Notes under the pieces: generated by a model
Told to the model about the DNA's origin: nothing
What the model saw: the letters and a program-made list of their open reading frames with translations, nothing else
Databases searched by the model: none
Shown: piece after piece, positions 1 through 9,977 of the stretch
Numbering within the stretch: the stretch's first letter is position 1
How the letters are laid out: each line of letters opens with the position of its first letter
Program-made: the position numbers and the translations under genes
DNA from: Cupriavidus metallidurans CH34
GTDB lineage: Bacteria; Pseudomonadota; Gammaproteobacteria; Burkholderiales; Burkholderiaceae
Reading direction: 5' to 3'
NCBI RefSeq assembly: GCF_000196015.1
Contig: NC_007974.2
Span: 1,736,001 to 1,800,000 of the forward strand
DNA length: 64,000 nt

Positions 1-1270
<1,270 letters not shown>

Positions 1271-1342
1271 GGTTGTTCCTCATCCACGGTTTGTTCACGA
1301 CGGCGATGACGCAACAGCGCCATCCGATGGGGTTGTACAGTA

Positions 1343-1354
1343 TTGTATAGACAA
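1343..1354. promoter_or_regulatory. Probable HutC operator upstream of hutU
   Basis: TTGTATAGACAA is a near-perfect inverted repeat 73 bp upstream of the hutU start, inside an AT-rich patch that also holds TTGTAC on both sides. It resembles the TTGTATA-type sites bound by HutC in proteobacteria. Its place between hutC and hutU supports repression of hutU by HutC, relieved by urocanate. The link to HutC is inferred from position and family knowledge. Confidence 0.6.
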
Positions 1355-1488
1355 GTTGATTTGTACTGGGGTTTACCCCGTTTTCAGGGGAGCAGATAGC
1401 GCGGCAAAGGGGACGGGAGTGGACCTTGCCGCACAGTGGCGCGGCAAGGTCAGGGGCTCAGCGGTGCAAGGAAAAACGAAGGGGGGCG

Positions 1489-2244
1489 TCAGGCGCCGGG
1501 GCCGAACCGCCCTTCCAGACGGTGACGCGACCCCGGATGCAGCAGGCGGGCGAACGTCACGACGCGCTTGCCCGACCACGTGCGGCGCCGGATCAGCAGG
1601 CACGGTTCGGCGCGCGGAATCTGCAGGAGCTTTGCCTCGTCGGCGGTAGCAACAACGGCCTCGACGATATGCTCGCCCGCCGTCAGGGGAGCAAGGCTTT
1701 GCAGATAGGCATTCGGCGTGTCGACGCTGAAGTCCTGCTTCAGGTAGTCGGGAGCCAGACCCGGATTGACGTAGCGATCCTCGATCTGCACCGGCACGTT
1801 GTCCTGGTAGTGAACGATGATGGAATGGAAGATCTTCTCGCCTTCGCGCAGATCCATCGCCACCGCGCGTTCCGGGCCGGCGGGTTCCTCGCGCACCAGG
1901 ATCACCTCGGAATGATGGCGATGTCCGCGCTCCGCGATCTCGTCCGCGATGTTGTTGACCTCGAGCAGCGAAGACTGCATCTTCGGCTCCGCCACGAACG
2001 TGCCCACGCCCTGCATTCGCACGAGCCGGCCTTCGGCGGTGAGTTCGCGCAACGCGCGGTTGATCGTCATCCGGCTGGCACCGAACTGCTCCACCAGTTC
2101 GTTTTCGGACGGCACACGATGATGCGCCGGCCACGCGCCCGTATCGATCTGTCGGGTGATCATCTGCTTCAGGCGCAGATAGAGCGGCATTGGCGCGTCC
2201 TCGGCACTGCTGTCCATCGTCAGCTCAGGCGTTTGACGCGGCAT
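1489..2244 (-). CDS. hutC: Histidine utilisation repressor, GntR/HutC family
   Basis: A 251-residue transcriptional repressor of histidine degradation genes that responds to urocanate. The N-terminal winged helix shows PLYLRLKQMI, VPSENELVEQFGASRMT and INRALRELTAEG, followed by a UTRA ligand-binding domain from about residue 90 to the end. The start at 2244 is chosen because GGAGAA lies 8 bases upstream. A longer frame to 2304 has no supporting ribosome site, and a later ATG at 2217 is also possible. It lies directly upstream of hutU on the same strand, about 218 bp apart, with an operator in the gap. Confidence 0.93.
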   Translation of the reverse strand: MPRQTPELTMDSSAEDAPMPLYLRLKQMITRQIDTGAWPAHHRVPSENELVEQFGASRMTINRALRELTAEGRLVRMQGVGTFVAEPKMQSSLLEVNNIADEIAERGHRHHSEVILVREEPAGPERAVAMDLREGEKIFHSIIVHYQDNVPVQIEDRYVNPGLAPDYLKQDFSVDTPNAYLQSLAPLTAGEHIVEAVVATADEAKLLQIPRAEPCLLIRRRTWSGKRVVTFARLLHPGSRHRLEGRFGPGA

Positions 2245-2303
2245 TCTTGGGGTTCTCCAGCTCCGGGCAAGGATAAAGCGCGAAGCGTTGACCGATTCGC
2301 GCA

Positions 2304-2324
2304 CCTATACATGATTAGACAATT
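2304..2324. promoter_or_regulatory. Possible second HutC site upstream of hutC
   Basis: On the reverse strand this segment reads TTGTCTAATCATGTATAG. It shares TTGTCTA with the reverse complement of the site in front of hutU, with a GTATAG half further on. It lies about 60 bp upstream of the chosen hutC start, where autoregulation would act. The symmetry is poor, so this is a weak suggestion. Confidence 0.3.
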
Positions 2325-2411
2325 GCCAGCATTATCGCAAATGCCGGGCAATTGGTATTCGCTCCTCGCGTGGGGTAAAGCCGGGCATGGAAATGCCCGG
2401 ACTGCCGACGC

Positions 2412-2445
2412 AAGAAACCCCGCGCCTCGACTGCGAGACGCGGGG
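2412..2445 (-). terminator. Likely intrinsic terminator after the lipoprotein unit
   Basis: On the reverse strand a GC-rich hairpin (CCCCGCG arm pairing with CGCGGGG, plus an inner CTCG/CGAG pairing with one bulge) is followed by TTTCTT. It lies just past the 3' end of the lipoprotein gene that stops at 2518. A second perfect 8-bp hairpin (CCGGGCAT/ATGCCCGG, 2381-2400) follows without a T tract. Both lie between that gene and hutC. Confidence 0.5.
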
Positions 2446-2481
2446 TCCTTGGCCGGCGACTGGCGCGCCGGGATCGGCCTG

Positions 2482-2530
2482 GTGGTCGTACTTAGTGGTC
2501 GTACTTAGTGGTCGTACTTAGTGGTCGTAC
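2482..2530. repeat. 13-bp tandem repeat spanning a stop codon
   Basis: The unit GTGGTCGTACTTA occurs three times in full (2482-2494, 2495-2507, 2508-2520) and once in part (2521-2530). On the reverse strand the unit contains the last codons and TAA stop of the 700-residue lipoprotein. The first copy read by the ribosome ends the protein, and the extra copies lie in the 3' untranslated region. Confidence 0.9.
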
Positions 2531-4620
2531 TCCACGCTGGTACTGAAACTCAGATCGAACGTGTCAGACCAGCTAAGGTTCGCGAACGACATATCGCTCG
2601 TGCCAGTCGCCCCGGCAACCGCCGGAAACGCGGCCCCCTGATCGCCCGGCACCAACACGTTGACCACCGTATTCGCGGCCGCCGGCTTGGCACGCGCATT
2701 GCCGCTTACGAATACCTGCGGGGCGCCACCGATGGTTGATCGAATCTGCACGTTGGTCTTTTTCACGAACGGCACACCCGATGCAGAGGTCCAGCTCATC
2801 GGGAATGTTGCCCCGCCAGCGAACTCCGATCCCGAGCCGGGCGTCAGGGCATCACGCGCGGTCTTGCTGACGTCCTGCCACGCATACTGGCGCAGCGTAT
2901 CCGGCGACGGCGGCGGTGTGCGCAAACGCACCGCGTAGGTGTAGGCCGGCGCCGCCGCATTGCCTTTCTGGTAGATCGCGAAGGTGTAGACACCGAACGG
3001 CACCACGTTCGCGAGTTCCGTGGCGCTCAACTGCGGATTCGAAAACGCGGCGTTGCTGCCCGGCCATTTGAACTGCGCCTGGGCGGCCGGATCCTGGGCA
3101 ACGCCGGCCAGACGGTAGCTGTTGCGGCAGCTGTTCAGCTTGCTCGAATACTTGCCCGGAATCGCGCTGGCGTCCACACCTTGCATGTCACCCGGCGCAA
3201 GCTGCGCGTGGATATTGAGCGTATCGCACGCACCGGTGCTCGGCTTGAGCAGCACCCCTTCACGCAGCCCCGGGCCTGTCACCACGGCAAAATCGACGGG
3301 TACATTCTGGTCGTCCGTGATACCTACCTGCAAACTCAGCGAACTGACGAAGGCATTGGTGCCGGTGGTCGCCTTGACGGTGTTCAACCAGTCCCAGCGC
3401 TGCGCATTGCCGGTGACCTTGCTCAGCACGTGACGCTGGTTGCCGACCAGACGCCAGCCATTGTCGCTGGTCGTCCGAGCCGACGGCTGCAACGCGATCT
3501 GCGCGATCTGCTGCATGCCATCGCGGATGCCGTCGGCACGTGTCCAGGACACCTTGATCCAGACCTTGTCGGCCGCCTGGACCCGGATGATCTCCGGCAA
3601 GCTGAAGACAGCGCCAGTCATGCCGTCGTCCCCAACGATACTGGAGCCCAGGTCCTGCTCGGCATTCGCGCCGTTGCTAAGGTAGCTGCTGGGCACACCC
3701 GCCATCAGCGCGCCCGGCGTGACATCGTCGACGATGATCTGCGCACAGGCGGCCACGCTTCCGCTCAACCGGGCAGAAGCTGTCGTCGACGCCGCGAAGC
3801 ACTGGTTAAACCCCGCCTGCAGCCCGGCAAGATCGCTGGCGCTGGGCAGGCTCGAAACCGGTGCGCCGCCAATCGTGGCCACGCTTGGCAGGCTTGCCGT
3901 GTCAGCCGCCGTCGGAGCAACACCGGGCGCAAGCTGGAGCATCGTCGGCGTATCGCTCGAGGCGCCCGCCACCGATGTCAGTTGCACGCCGCCATTGGGG
4001 AGCACGTTGACCTTCACCTGATCGAGCAGACGGTCCAGCCCGGGCGCACCGGCCGTCAGCGGACCGGAGATCAGATCCACGCCGGTGTTGCCGGTGGCGG
4101 CCAGCAGAGCGGCCAGCGCATCCGAGTACGCCTTCACCGTGGTGCTGATCGACGATGCCGTGACCTTGGACTGCAGGAGACTGGTATCGGCCAGCAACTT
4201 GGTCGGGTTGTCGCCGATGATCGTCGCCGCAATCGCGTTGGTGAGCGGCGTGATGTTGATCGTCTGGGTGCCAGCCGTGGCGCTCAGGCTGATCAGCGTG
4301 GCCTGCGAGTCGGCTACGTTGCCCATGGCGGCCAGCACGAACGGTGCGGTCAGGCCGGTCACATCGCACTGGAACGAGCCAGTGGTGGCGTCGGCCGGGC
4401 AGCTTGCCGACTTGCCCGCGGCGTCCGTCAGCGTCACCGTGGCGCCTTGCATCGCCGCGCCGGTCGCCGCAACGCCGCTGACGACCTGCTTGGTGGGCGC
4501 GGTGGTGCCCGGTGGCGTGGTCGTGGTCGTGGTCCCCCCCGTTGAAGAATCGCCACCACCACCACCGCATGCCGACAAGGCAAGCACCGCGATGCAAAGC
4601 GCAATGGGCGTGAGCTTCAT
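2518..4620 (-). CDS. Large secreted lipoprotein of unknown function
   Basis: A 700-residue protein starting at ATG 4620 behind a GGAAGGGGAAAT ribosome site. The first 18 residues form a lipoprotein signal ending in the lipobox LSAC, followed by a poly-Gly stretch and a Ser/Thr/Pro-rich linker, so it is expected to be anchored in the envelope. A domain of about 100 residues after the linker (VVSGVAATGAAMQGATVTLTDA) looks like a Greek-key or carboxypeptidase-regulatory-like beta fold. The rest is Ala/Ser/Thr-rich with few charged residues and two or three likely disulfide cysteine pairs. No catalytic motif was recognised. It follows the lipoprotein gene ending at 4669 by 48 bp on the same strand, so the two are probably co-transcribed. 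Confidence 0.8.
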   Translation of the reverse strand: MKLTPIALCIAVLALSACGGGGGDSSTGGTTTTTTPPGTTAPTKQVVSGVAATGAAMQGATVTLTDAAGKSASCPADATTGSFQCDVTGLTAPFVLAAMGNVADSQATLISLSATAGTQTINITPLTNAIAATIIGDNPTKLLADTSLLQSKVTASSISTTVKAYSDALAALLAATGNTGVDLISGPLTAGAPGLDRLLDQVKVNVLPNGGVQLTSVAGASSDTPTMLQLAPGVAPTAADTASLPSVATIGGAPVSSLPSASDLAGLQAGFNQCFAASTTASARLSGSVAACAQIIVDDVTPGALMAGVPSSYLSNGANAEQDLGSSIVGDDGMTGAVFSLPEIIRVQAADKVWIKVSWTRADGIRDGMQQIAQIALQPSARTTSDNGWRLVGNQRHVLSKVTGNAQRWDWLNTVKATTGTNAFVSSLSLQVGITDDQNVPVDFAVVTGPGLREGVLLKPSTGACDTLNIHAQLAPGDMQGVDASAIPGKYSSKLNSCRNSYRLAGVAQDPAAQAQFKWPGSNAAFSNPQLSATELANVVPFGVYTFAIYQKGNAAAPAYTYAVRLRTPPPSPDTLRQYAWQDVSKTARDALTPGSGSEFAGGATFPMSWTSASGVPFVKKTNVQIRSTIGGAPQVFVSGNARAKPAAANTVVNVLVPGDQGAAFPAVAGATGTSDMSFANLSWSDTFDLSFSTSVEYDH

Positions 4621-4668
4621 ATTTCCCCTTCCGTGCTGTCTGTATTGAAAAAACACTCTCGATCCGAC

Positions 4669-5529
4669 TCAGAGCACGCAGATCCCCGTGGCCTTCGAGT
4701 TCGGGCCGATGGTGCTCGTGTCGAAATTCGTGATGTAGGGCAGCCCCGTTGCGCAGGCGATGACCCACGTGACCTGATTGTTGACGCGGGTCCCCAGGAT
4801 GACCTGGGTGTTACCGGCGCCCAGGCTATCGGCGCCCTGCCCATAGACGTAGCCGCTCGGGCTAAAGGTGGCGCGCTGGCCCTTGCACGCGAACAGCGAG
4901 CCTGTGTCTCCGTCCGGAGCGGCGTAGAGGTTGCAGAACGTATAGGAAATCGTCCCGCCGCACGTATTGGTGATCGTCGTGCTGCCCGATGCGTTGTGGC
5001 CCATCCGCACGCAGTTCATGGCACTGACACCGTACTTGAGGCCGCCAGACCCGGAAGCGCCGCTGTCGACCGTGGCGCTTCCGCCCGTGCCGGTCGACGT
5101 TCCCGCACTGCCTCCACTGCTCGACCCACTGCTCGACCCACTGCCGACATACACCCACAGGCCCGTCGCGTCGCCACCGGCGCAATTCTTGTAGGCGAAG
5201 CCATAGCTGGTGGTCGCGCTGGGATTCACCGTGACGTTCATGCCACTCGCGAAGGTCTTGGCGTTCGTGAACCAGTCCGCCTGCGTCACGGAGGTATCGC
5301 ATTTCGCGGTCAACACAACGTTCGTCCCCGCCGGCACCGGGTTGTCCGCCGAAGTCGCGGGAGAGCTCGATACCGTGCACTGCGGCTTGGCAGCCGTGCA
5401 CGATGCGGCGGGCGTGGCGTCGGTGGCGCTGCCCGTCCCCGCTGCGTCGCCGCCGCCCCCGCACGCGGCGATGGTCACGGCAAGGAAGCCGTATAGCGTG
5501 GCTGCGGCGAATCTCCTGGTCTTTGTCAT
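4669..5529 (-). CDS. Secreted lipoprotein with Ser/Gly linker, unknown function
   Basis: A 286-residue protein with a lipoprotein signal ending at Cys23 (VTIAAC) and a GGGG spacer. An N-terminal module (about residues 40-128) has paired cysteines and a WFTNAKTF segment. A low-complexity Ser/Gly/Thr linker (about 129-165) contains a short DNA repeat coding SSGSSSG. A C-terminal cysteine-containing domain (about 166-286) follows. The two-module layout suggests a surface adhesin or binding protein, but no family was recognised. It is the first gene of a likely two-gene unit with the 700-residue lipoprotein downstream. Confidence 0.78.
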   Translation of the reverse strand: MTKTRRFAAATLYGFLAVTIAACGGGGDAAGTGSATDATPAASCTAAKPQCTVSSSPATSADNPVPAGTNVVLTAKCDTSVTQADWFTNAKTFASGMNVTVNPSATTSYGFAYKNCAGGDATGLWVYVGSGSSSGSSSGGSAGTSTGTGGSATVDSGASGSGGLKYGVSAMNCVRMGHNASGSTTITNTCGGTISYTFCNLYAAPDGDTGSLFACKGQRATFSPSGYVYGQGADSLGAGNTQVILGTRVNNQVTWVIACATGLPYITNFDTSTIGPNSKATGICVL

Positions 5530-5824
5530 GGCTCGATCTTCCCTTCCGGCTGTTGTCTTGTTTTGTGCCGGCGAGCGTACGTGGCAACGGCCGGGGGCGC
5601 ATCACCAAGATTGACGATGACAAGTGCGACCGTTTTGCCCATCTCCCCCGGTCGGCCCGCCGTGGACGCCGTGGCCGCCGTCGCTGGTGCAGGCGTGTAT
5701 CGGTCTGTCCGGAATCCCCGGGGCATATACATTGCGATACAAATCCCCCCGCGCGCCGCTACATGCCGGTTACTTGCGCCACGTAGAGTCATGCACAGGT
5801 TGATCACACACACAGGAGCAGGAG

Positions 5825-6883
5825 ATGCCGGAGATCGTCAATTTGCCTCGACGGGGCTTTATGGGAGTTGTGGCGGCGACGCTGGCCGCGGCGCAATTCG
5901 GGGGGGCGCAGACGGCCCGGGCCCAGACCAGCCAGTCGAAGGCAACGCCACTGCCCCAGCCACTGCCCCGGCCGGGCACTCATACGAGCTTTGCGCCGAT
6001 CAAGCAGATCAAAGCCGGCGTGTTGAACGTCGGCTATGCGGAGGCTGGCCCGACCAACGGGCCCGTCGCGCTGTTGCTGCATGGCTGGCCGTACGACATC
6101 TACAGCTTCGTCGACGTGGCACCGCTACTGGCGGCACGGGGCTATCGCGTGATCATGCCCTACCTGCGCGGCTACGGCACCACCAGCTTTCTGTCCTCCG
6201 ACACCATGCGAAATGGTCAGCCCTCGGCGATTGCCGCCGACATGATCGCGCTGCTGGATGCGCTCGGCATCCAGAACGCCGTGGTGGCCGGCTTCGACTG
6301 GGGCGCGCGCACCGCCGACATCATGGCCGCGCTGTGGCCAGACCGCTGCCGGGGACTGGTATCGGTCAGCGGCTACCTGATCGGCAGCCAGGCCGGCGGC
6401 AAGGTGCCCCTGCCGCCCGAGGCCGAGCTTCAGTGGTGGTACCAGTTCTACTTCGCCACGGACCGTGGCCGCGCCGGCTATCAGAAGTACACCCACCAGT
6501 TCGCCAAGCTCATCTGGAAACTGGCATCACCGAAGTGGGATTTCGATGACGCCACGTTCGAACGCAGCGCCGCCGCGTTCGACAACCCCGACCATGTCGA
6601 CATCACGGTGCACAACTATCGCTGGCGGCAAGGGCTGGCCACCGGAGAAGCCCGGTTCGACGATATCGAGAAACGGCTCGCCACCGCGCCCACCATCAGC
6701 GTGCCCACCATCACCATGGAAGGCGACGCCAACGGTGCGCCGCATCCCGAGCCAAGCGCCTATGCCAGCAAGTTCACGGGACGGTACGAACACCGCAACG
6801 TGACCGGCGGGATCGGCCATAACCTGCCGCAGGAAGCGCCCGCCGCGTTCGCGCAGGCGGTGCTCGACGTGGACCGGCGCTAA
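5825..6883 (+). CDS. Tat-exported alpha/beta hydrolase, epoxide-hydrolase-like
   Basis: A 352-residue alpha/beta-hydrolase. The N-terminus has a twin-arginine signal (RRGFMGVVAATLAAAQ, then an ARA-type cleavage site near residue 33), so the enzyme is likely folded before export to the periplasm. The oxyanion motif HGWP, the GYG segment, the nucleophile elbow GFDWGAR (Asp nucleophile rather than Ser) and the late catalytic His in GGIGHNLPQE all match epoxide hydrolase or haloalkane dehalogenase relatives. A strong ribosome site (AGGAGCAGGAG) precedes the ATG. The substrate cannot be read from the sequence. The gene stands alone, convergent with the ABC-F gene. Confidence 0.85.
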   Translation: MPEIVNLPRRGFMGVVAATLAAAQFGGAQTARAQTSQSKATPLPQPLPRPGTHTSFAPIKQIKAGVLNVGYAEAGPTNGPVALLLHGWPYDIYSFVDVAPLLAARGYRVIMPYLRGYGTTSFLSSDTMRNGQPSAIAADMIALLDALGIQNAVVAGFDWGARTADIMAALWPDRCRGLVSVSGYLIGSQAGGKVPLPPEAELQWWYQFYFATDRGRAGYQKYTHQFAKLIWKLASPKWDFDDATFERSAAAFDNPDHVDITVHNYRWRQGLATGEARFDDIEKRLATAPTISVPTITMEGDANGAPHPEPSAYASKFTGRYEHRNVTGGIGHNLPQEAPAAFAQAVLDVDRR

Positions 6884-6951
6884 GGCACGGTGCCTTCACG
6901 GTGCAGGCGATGGGCAGGCGTCATGGCCGCCCATCCCCAATGCCACCTACC

Positions 6952-8562
6952 TCACCAGGGCTCGAGACGCCAACCTTGGCCGGTTGCCAGCAGACGATCC
7001 GTCAGGCCGAGGTTTTCCATGAACCCATCGTCGTGCGACACGACGATCAGGGTGCCCTGGTAACCGCGCAGCATGCTTTCCAGCGATTCCAGCGAAGGAA
7101 GATCGAGGTGATTGCCGGGCTCGTCCAGCAACAGCAGTTGCGGCGCGGGATCGGCGTAGAGCACGCAGGCCAGCGCCGCCTTCAGGCGCTCTCCGCCGCT
7201 GAGCGCGCCACTTGGCGCCATGATCTTGCGTGTGTCCAGACCAAGTTGCGCCAGTCGCGTGCGCAGGTCGGCTTCTGGCGCAATGCGATTGGCGATCTGC
7301 ATGTGTTCGAGCACCGTGAGCGCCGGGTCCAGATCGGCCAGCCGCTGGTCGAGATAGACGCAAGCCGCCGCAACCTTGAATGTGCCTGCCAATGGCTGTA
7401 GTTGGCCGGCCAGCACCTTGAGCAGCGTGGACTTGCCACATCCGTTCGGCCCGATGACGCCCACGCGTTGTTGCCGGGTCAGCGTCAGGCTGATATCGCG
7501 CGTGGCGGCCGGCACGAATGGCAACGCTACGGCATCCAGTTCGGCCAAACGCTGCGTGCCAGCGCCCACTGGCGTCGCAGCGAAAACGATTGGCGCGTCG
7601 ATTTCCACCTGTCGCGCCGCCGCCCGCACACGTTCGTCGAGTTGCTCCCGGGCCGCGACCTGTTGCTGGCGCAGCTTGCCCGCTGACGTCTCGCTACGCG
7701 CCTTCTGCCGATCGAGCAGGATCTTTGCCTGATTGCCGTCCTGGCCGTGCCGGTCGCCGCGCGCCTTGCGCCGGGCCTGCCGATCGGTCTGCTCGCGCAT
7801 GGCCTGCTCCTTGCGCTTGCGTTCGCGCTTGCTCTGCTCGAGCTGATCGAGCGCATTGCGCCGGTCGTGGGCCTTGCTGCTGGCATAGAACGAGTAATCG
7901 CCACCATAGCTGCGCAGCCCCAGCGCGGAAAGCTCGGCGATACGCGCCATCGACGCCAGCAACTGCCGGTCGTGACTGACGACGATCAGCCCGCGCGGCC
8001 AACGTCGCAGCTGCTCGATCAACGCCTGCCGGCCGGCCCGGTCCAGGTGGTTGCTCGGCTCGTCCAGGATCAGGAAGTCAGCCTCCGACAACCATGCGCC
8101 AATCAGCGCGACGCGCATCGCTTCGCCGCCACTCAGTGCGCGGGCTGGTGTCGCCGCGTCCAGATGACCGAGACCGTTGCGCTCCAGTTCCTGCCGCAGC
8201 CGCTGACCGATATCCCATCGGTCACCCAGTACATTGAAGTCCTCAGTGGCGATGCTGCCGGCTTCGATACGCGCGAGCGCGTCAAGCGCATCCTGCACGC
8301 CTGCCAGAGAGGCCACGCAAGCCTCCGCGGCGGGCGTCACCTGCTGGGCCAGGTAGCACACGCTGCCAGAGCGCACACAACGCCCCGTGGCCGGCTGCAA
8401 CTGCCCGGCCAGAATCCGCGCCAGCACGGTCTTGCCAGCGCCATTGCGCCCGACCAGACCGGTGGGCTGCTGGTCAAACTGCTCGTCGAGATCGGAGAAA
8501 AGTGTTCTGCCGTCCGGCAGGACAAAAGACACGCCTTCCAGCGCGATGTAAGGATTCGTCAT
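6952..8562 (-). CDS. ABC-F family ATPase (Uup/YheS type)
   Basis: A 536-residue cytoplasmic protein with two ABC ATPase domains and no membrane segment. Domain 1 has Walker A GRNGAGKT, signature LSGGE and Walker B LILDEPSNHLD. Domain 2 has GPNGCGKST, LSGGE and LLLDEPGNHLD. Between them (about residues 225-320) is a highly charged Arg/Lys/Gln linker with the coiled-coil look of the ABC-F P-site tRNA interaction motif. ABC-F proteins act on ribosomes as translation factors or in antibiotic protection. The short C-terminus without an extra DNA-binding coiled coil argues against Uup proper. Confidence 0.9.
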   Translation of the reverse strand: MTNPYIALEGVSFVLPDGRTLFSDLDEQFDQQPTGLVGRNGAGKTVLARILAGQLQPATGRCVRSGSVCYLAQQVTPAAEACVASLAGVQDALDALARIEAGSIATEDFNVLGDRWDIGQRLRQELERNGLGHLDAATPARALSGGEAMRVALIGAWLSEADFLILDEPSNHLDRAGRQALIEQLRRWPRGLIVVSHDRQLLASMARIAELSALGLRSYGGDYSFYASSKAHDRRNALDQLEQSKRERKRKEQAMREQTDRQARRKARGDRHGQDGNQAKILLDRQKARSETSAGKLRQQQVAAREQLDERVRAAARQVEIDAPIVFAATPVGAGTQRLAELDAVALPFVPAATRDISLTLTRQQRVGVIGPNGCGKSTLLKVLAGQLQPLAGTFKVAAACVYLDQRLADLDPALTVLEHMQIANRIAPEADLRTRLAQLGLDTRKIMAPSGALSGGERLKAALACVLYADPAPQLLLLDEPGNHLDLPSLESLESMLRGYQGTLIVVSHDDGFMENLGLTDRLLATGQGWRLEPW

Positions 8563-8755
8563 GCGTATTCCAGAGATGCCAGTACCTCCCCCTGCTCGTG
8601 GGGAACCAGTGGAGACTAGCCGTCATGCAGACGGCGGCATCAATGGCGCATGGGACGAATACCTCGGTGATGGGTTGAAGGTGCGTAGTGTAACCGCGGT
8701 CGGCATCGCGTGCAGAAGGGCACTGACCGGGCCGCCCGGCCAGCGCCCACGCTCG

Positions 8756-9949
8756 TTACAGGCTCACGGTGGCGTAGCTCAGCGTCTTCGGCGTTTTGAC
8801 GATGACTTCCGGCACCTCGCCAACGACGACGGTATCGTCCAGACGGAAGCCACCCAGGCCGTACACATACAGTCCCGGCTCGGACGAATAGACTTCGCCA
8901 GCGAGCAGCGGCCGGGTGTTGAACGCCATATCCTCGGGATACTCGTGCAGCATCAGGCCCACGGCATGGCCCGTCCGGTGGAACACGTAATCGCCACACC
9001 CCGCGCTTTCGATCACCGCCTGCGCGGCAGCATCCATGTCGCAGACACGCCGCCCCACCACCGCCGCAGCCACGGCGGCATCCGTGGCCCGCGCCGCAAC
9101 GCTGTAGAACCTGGCCTGCTCATCGCTGGGCTGACCGCAGAACCATGTGCGCTCGTTCTCCACGTAAAGGCCGTTCAATCTCGGCAATACAAGGTTGACG
9201 ATGGTGTCGCCCTTCGCGATGCGCGAGCCGCACGCTGCGCCGTCGCCATGCGGGGACGCCGAAGCAGCCCCCGTGAGCGTCCAGCATTTCATGATCTCGA
9301 AGTCCTCTCCCGCGAAACGTCGCGCAGCCTCTTCCACCATCAACGCCGCCATGGCGTGATCGAGCTCCTGCACCAGCCGGCCGGGACGAATGTTCTCTCG
9401 GTAGCGGTCCTGAACCCAGTCCGTCAAGGCCGCGAGGTCACGCATGATCTGCAGTTCCTCGGCGTGCTTGACCCAGCGCAGGCTGCGCATCTCGGCCATT
9501 GCCGGACGCAACGTCATCTCGGGAAGATAGCGCTGCGCGCCGGTCAGGATCGGATGCTGAACGTCGACGGCGATGCGCGACATCCCGAGGCCTTTCGCGG
9601 CCAGCAATGCGGCCACGACTTCAGGCAACTGCGACGGCAGCGCCAGCCGGTTGGCCACACGGGGGTGCTCGGCGTAGTACGTCACGTCCGAGAGCCATAC
9701 CGTGCCCTTCTCCGTGGCAAACCGCATGTGGTTGGTCGATAGCTCGTTCATCACGGCGAACGTCTCGCCGTTGCGCGGCACAACGACGAACACGGGACGC
9801 TCCCATGGCCACACGTCGAGCTGGAAATTGGTCGCGTACTGGAAAAAGTCCGGCGAGCCGAATACCAGCGCATCCACGCGCAGGCGGTCCATCAGGCGAT
9901 GCATCGCGGCCAGGCGATAGTCATGCACGGCTTTGGTCAGATGTGGCAT
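8756..9949 (-). CDS. M24 (pita-bread) hydrolase, creatinase/Xaa-Pro peptidase-like
   Basis: A 397-residue protein with an N-terminal creatinase-like domain (about 1-150) and a C-terminal pita-bread domain. The start at 9949 fits the conserved beginning. Typical M24 features remain: HRTGHAVGL with the GH catalytic/ligand His and SSEPGLYV with a conserved Glu. The usual two-Asp metal site (DxG...SDxTRT) instead reads NLVLPRL and VENERT, and the last Glu ligand is Asp (RLDDTV). This loss resembles metal-independent creatinase more than aminopeptidases, so a C-N hydrolase of a small molecule is plausible. It is followed 3' to 5' by a Bug receptor gene 28 bp upstream in the same unit, which suggests uptake and hydrolysis of one substrate. 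Confidence 0.82.
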   Translation of the reverse strand: MPHLTKAVHDYRLAAMHRLMDRLRVDALVFGSPDFFQYATNFQLDVWPWERPVFVVVPRNGETFAVMNELSTNHMRFATEKGTVWLSDVTYYAEHPRVANRLALPSQLPEVVAALLAAKGLGMSRIAVDVQHPILTGAQRYLPEMTLRPAMAEMRSLRWVKHAEELQIMRDLAALTDWVQDRYRENIRPGRLVQELDHAMAALMVEEAARRFAGEDFEIMKCWTLTGAASASPHGDGAACGSRIAKGDTIVNLVLPRLNGLYVENERTWFCGQPSDEQARFYSVAARATDAAVAAAVVGRRVCDMDAAAQAVIESAGCGDYVFHRTGHAVGLMLHEYPEDMAFNTRPLLAGEVYSSEPGLYVYGLGGFRLDDTVVVGEVPEVIVKTPKTLSYATVSL

Positions 9950-9977
9950 GGTCTTCTTATCAGAGCGGTCAGGGTAA

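Noticed and set aside
3181..4545. 454-codon forward frame across the lipoprotein gene
   Set aside because: It is Arg/His/Gly/Ala-rich with no start context and is a high-GC shadow of the 700-residue lipoprotein.
6909..6935. Terminator between the hydrolase and ABC-F genes
   Set aside because: GATGGGC/GCCCATC gives only a 7-bp stem with a long loop and no T tract on either strand.
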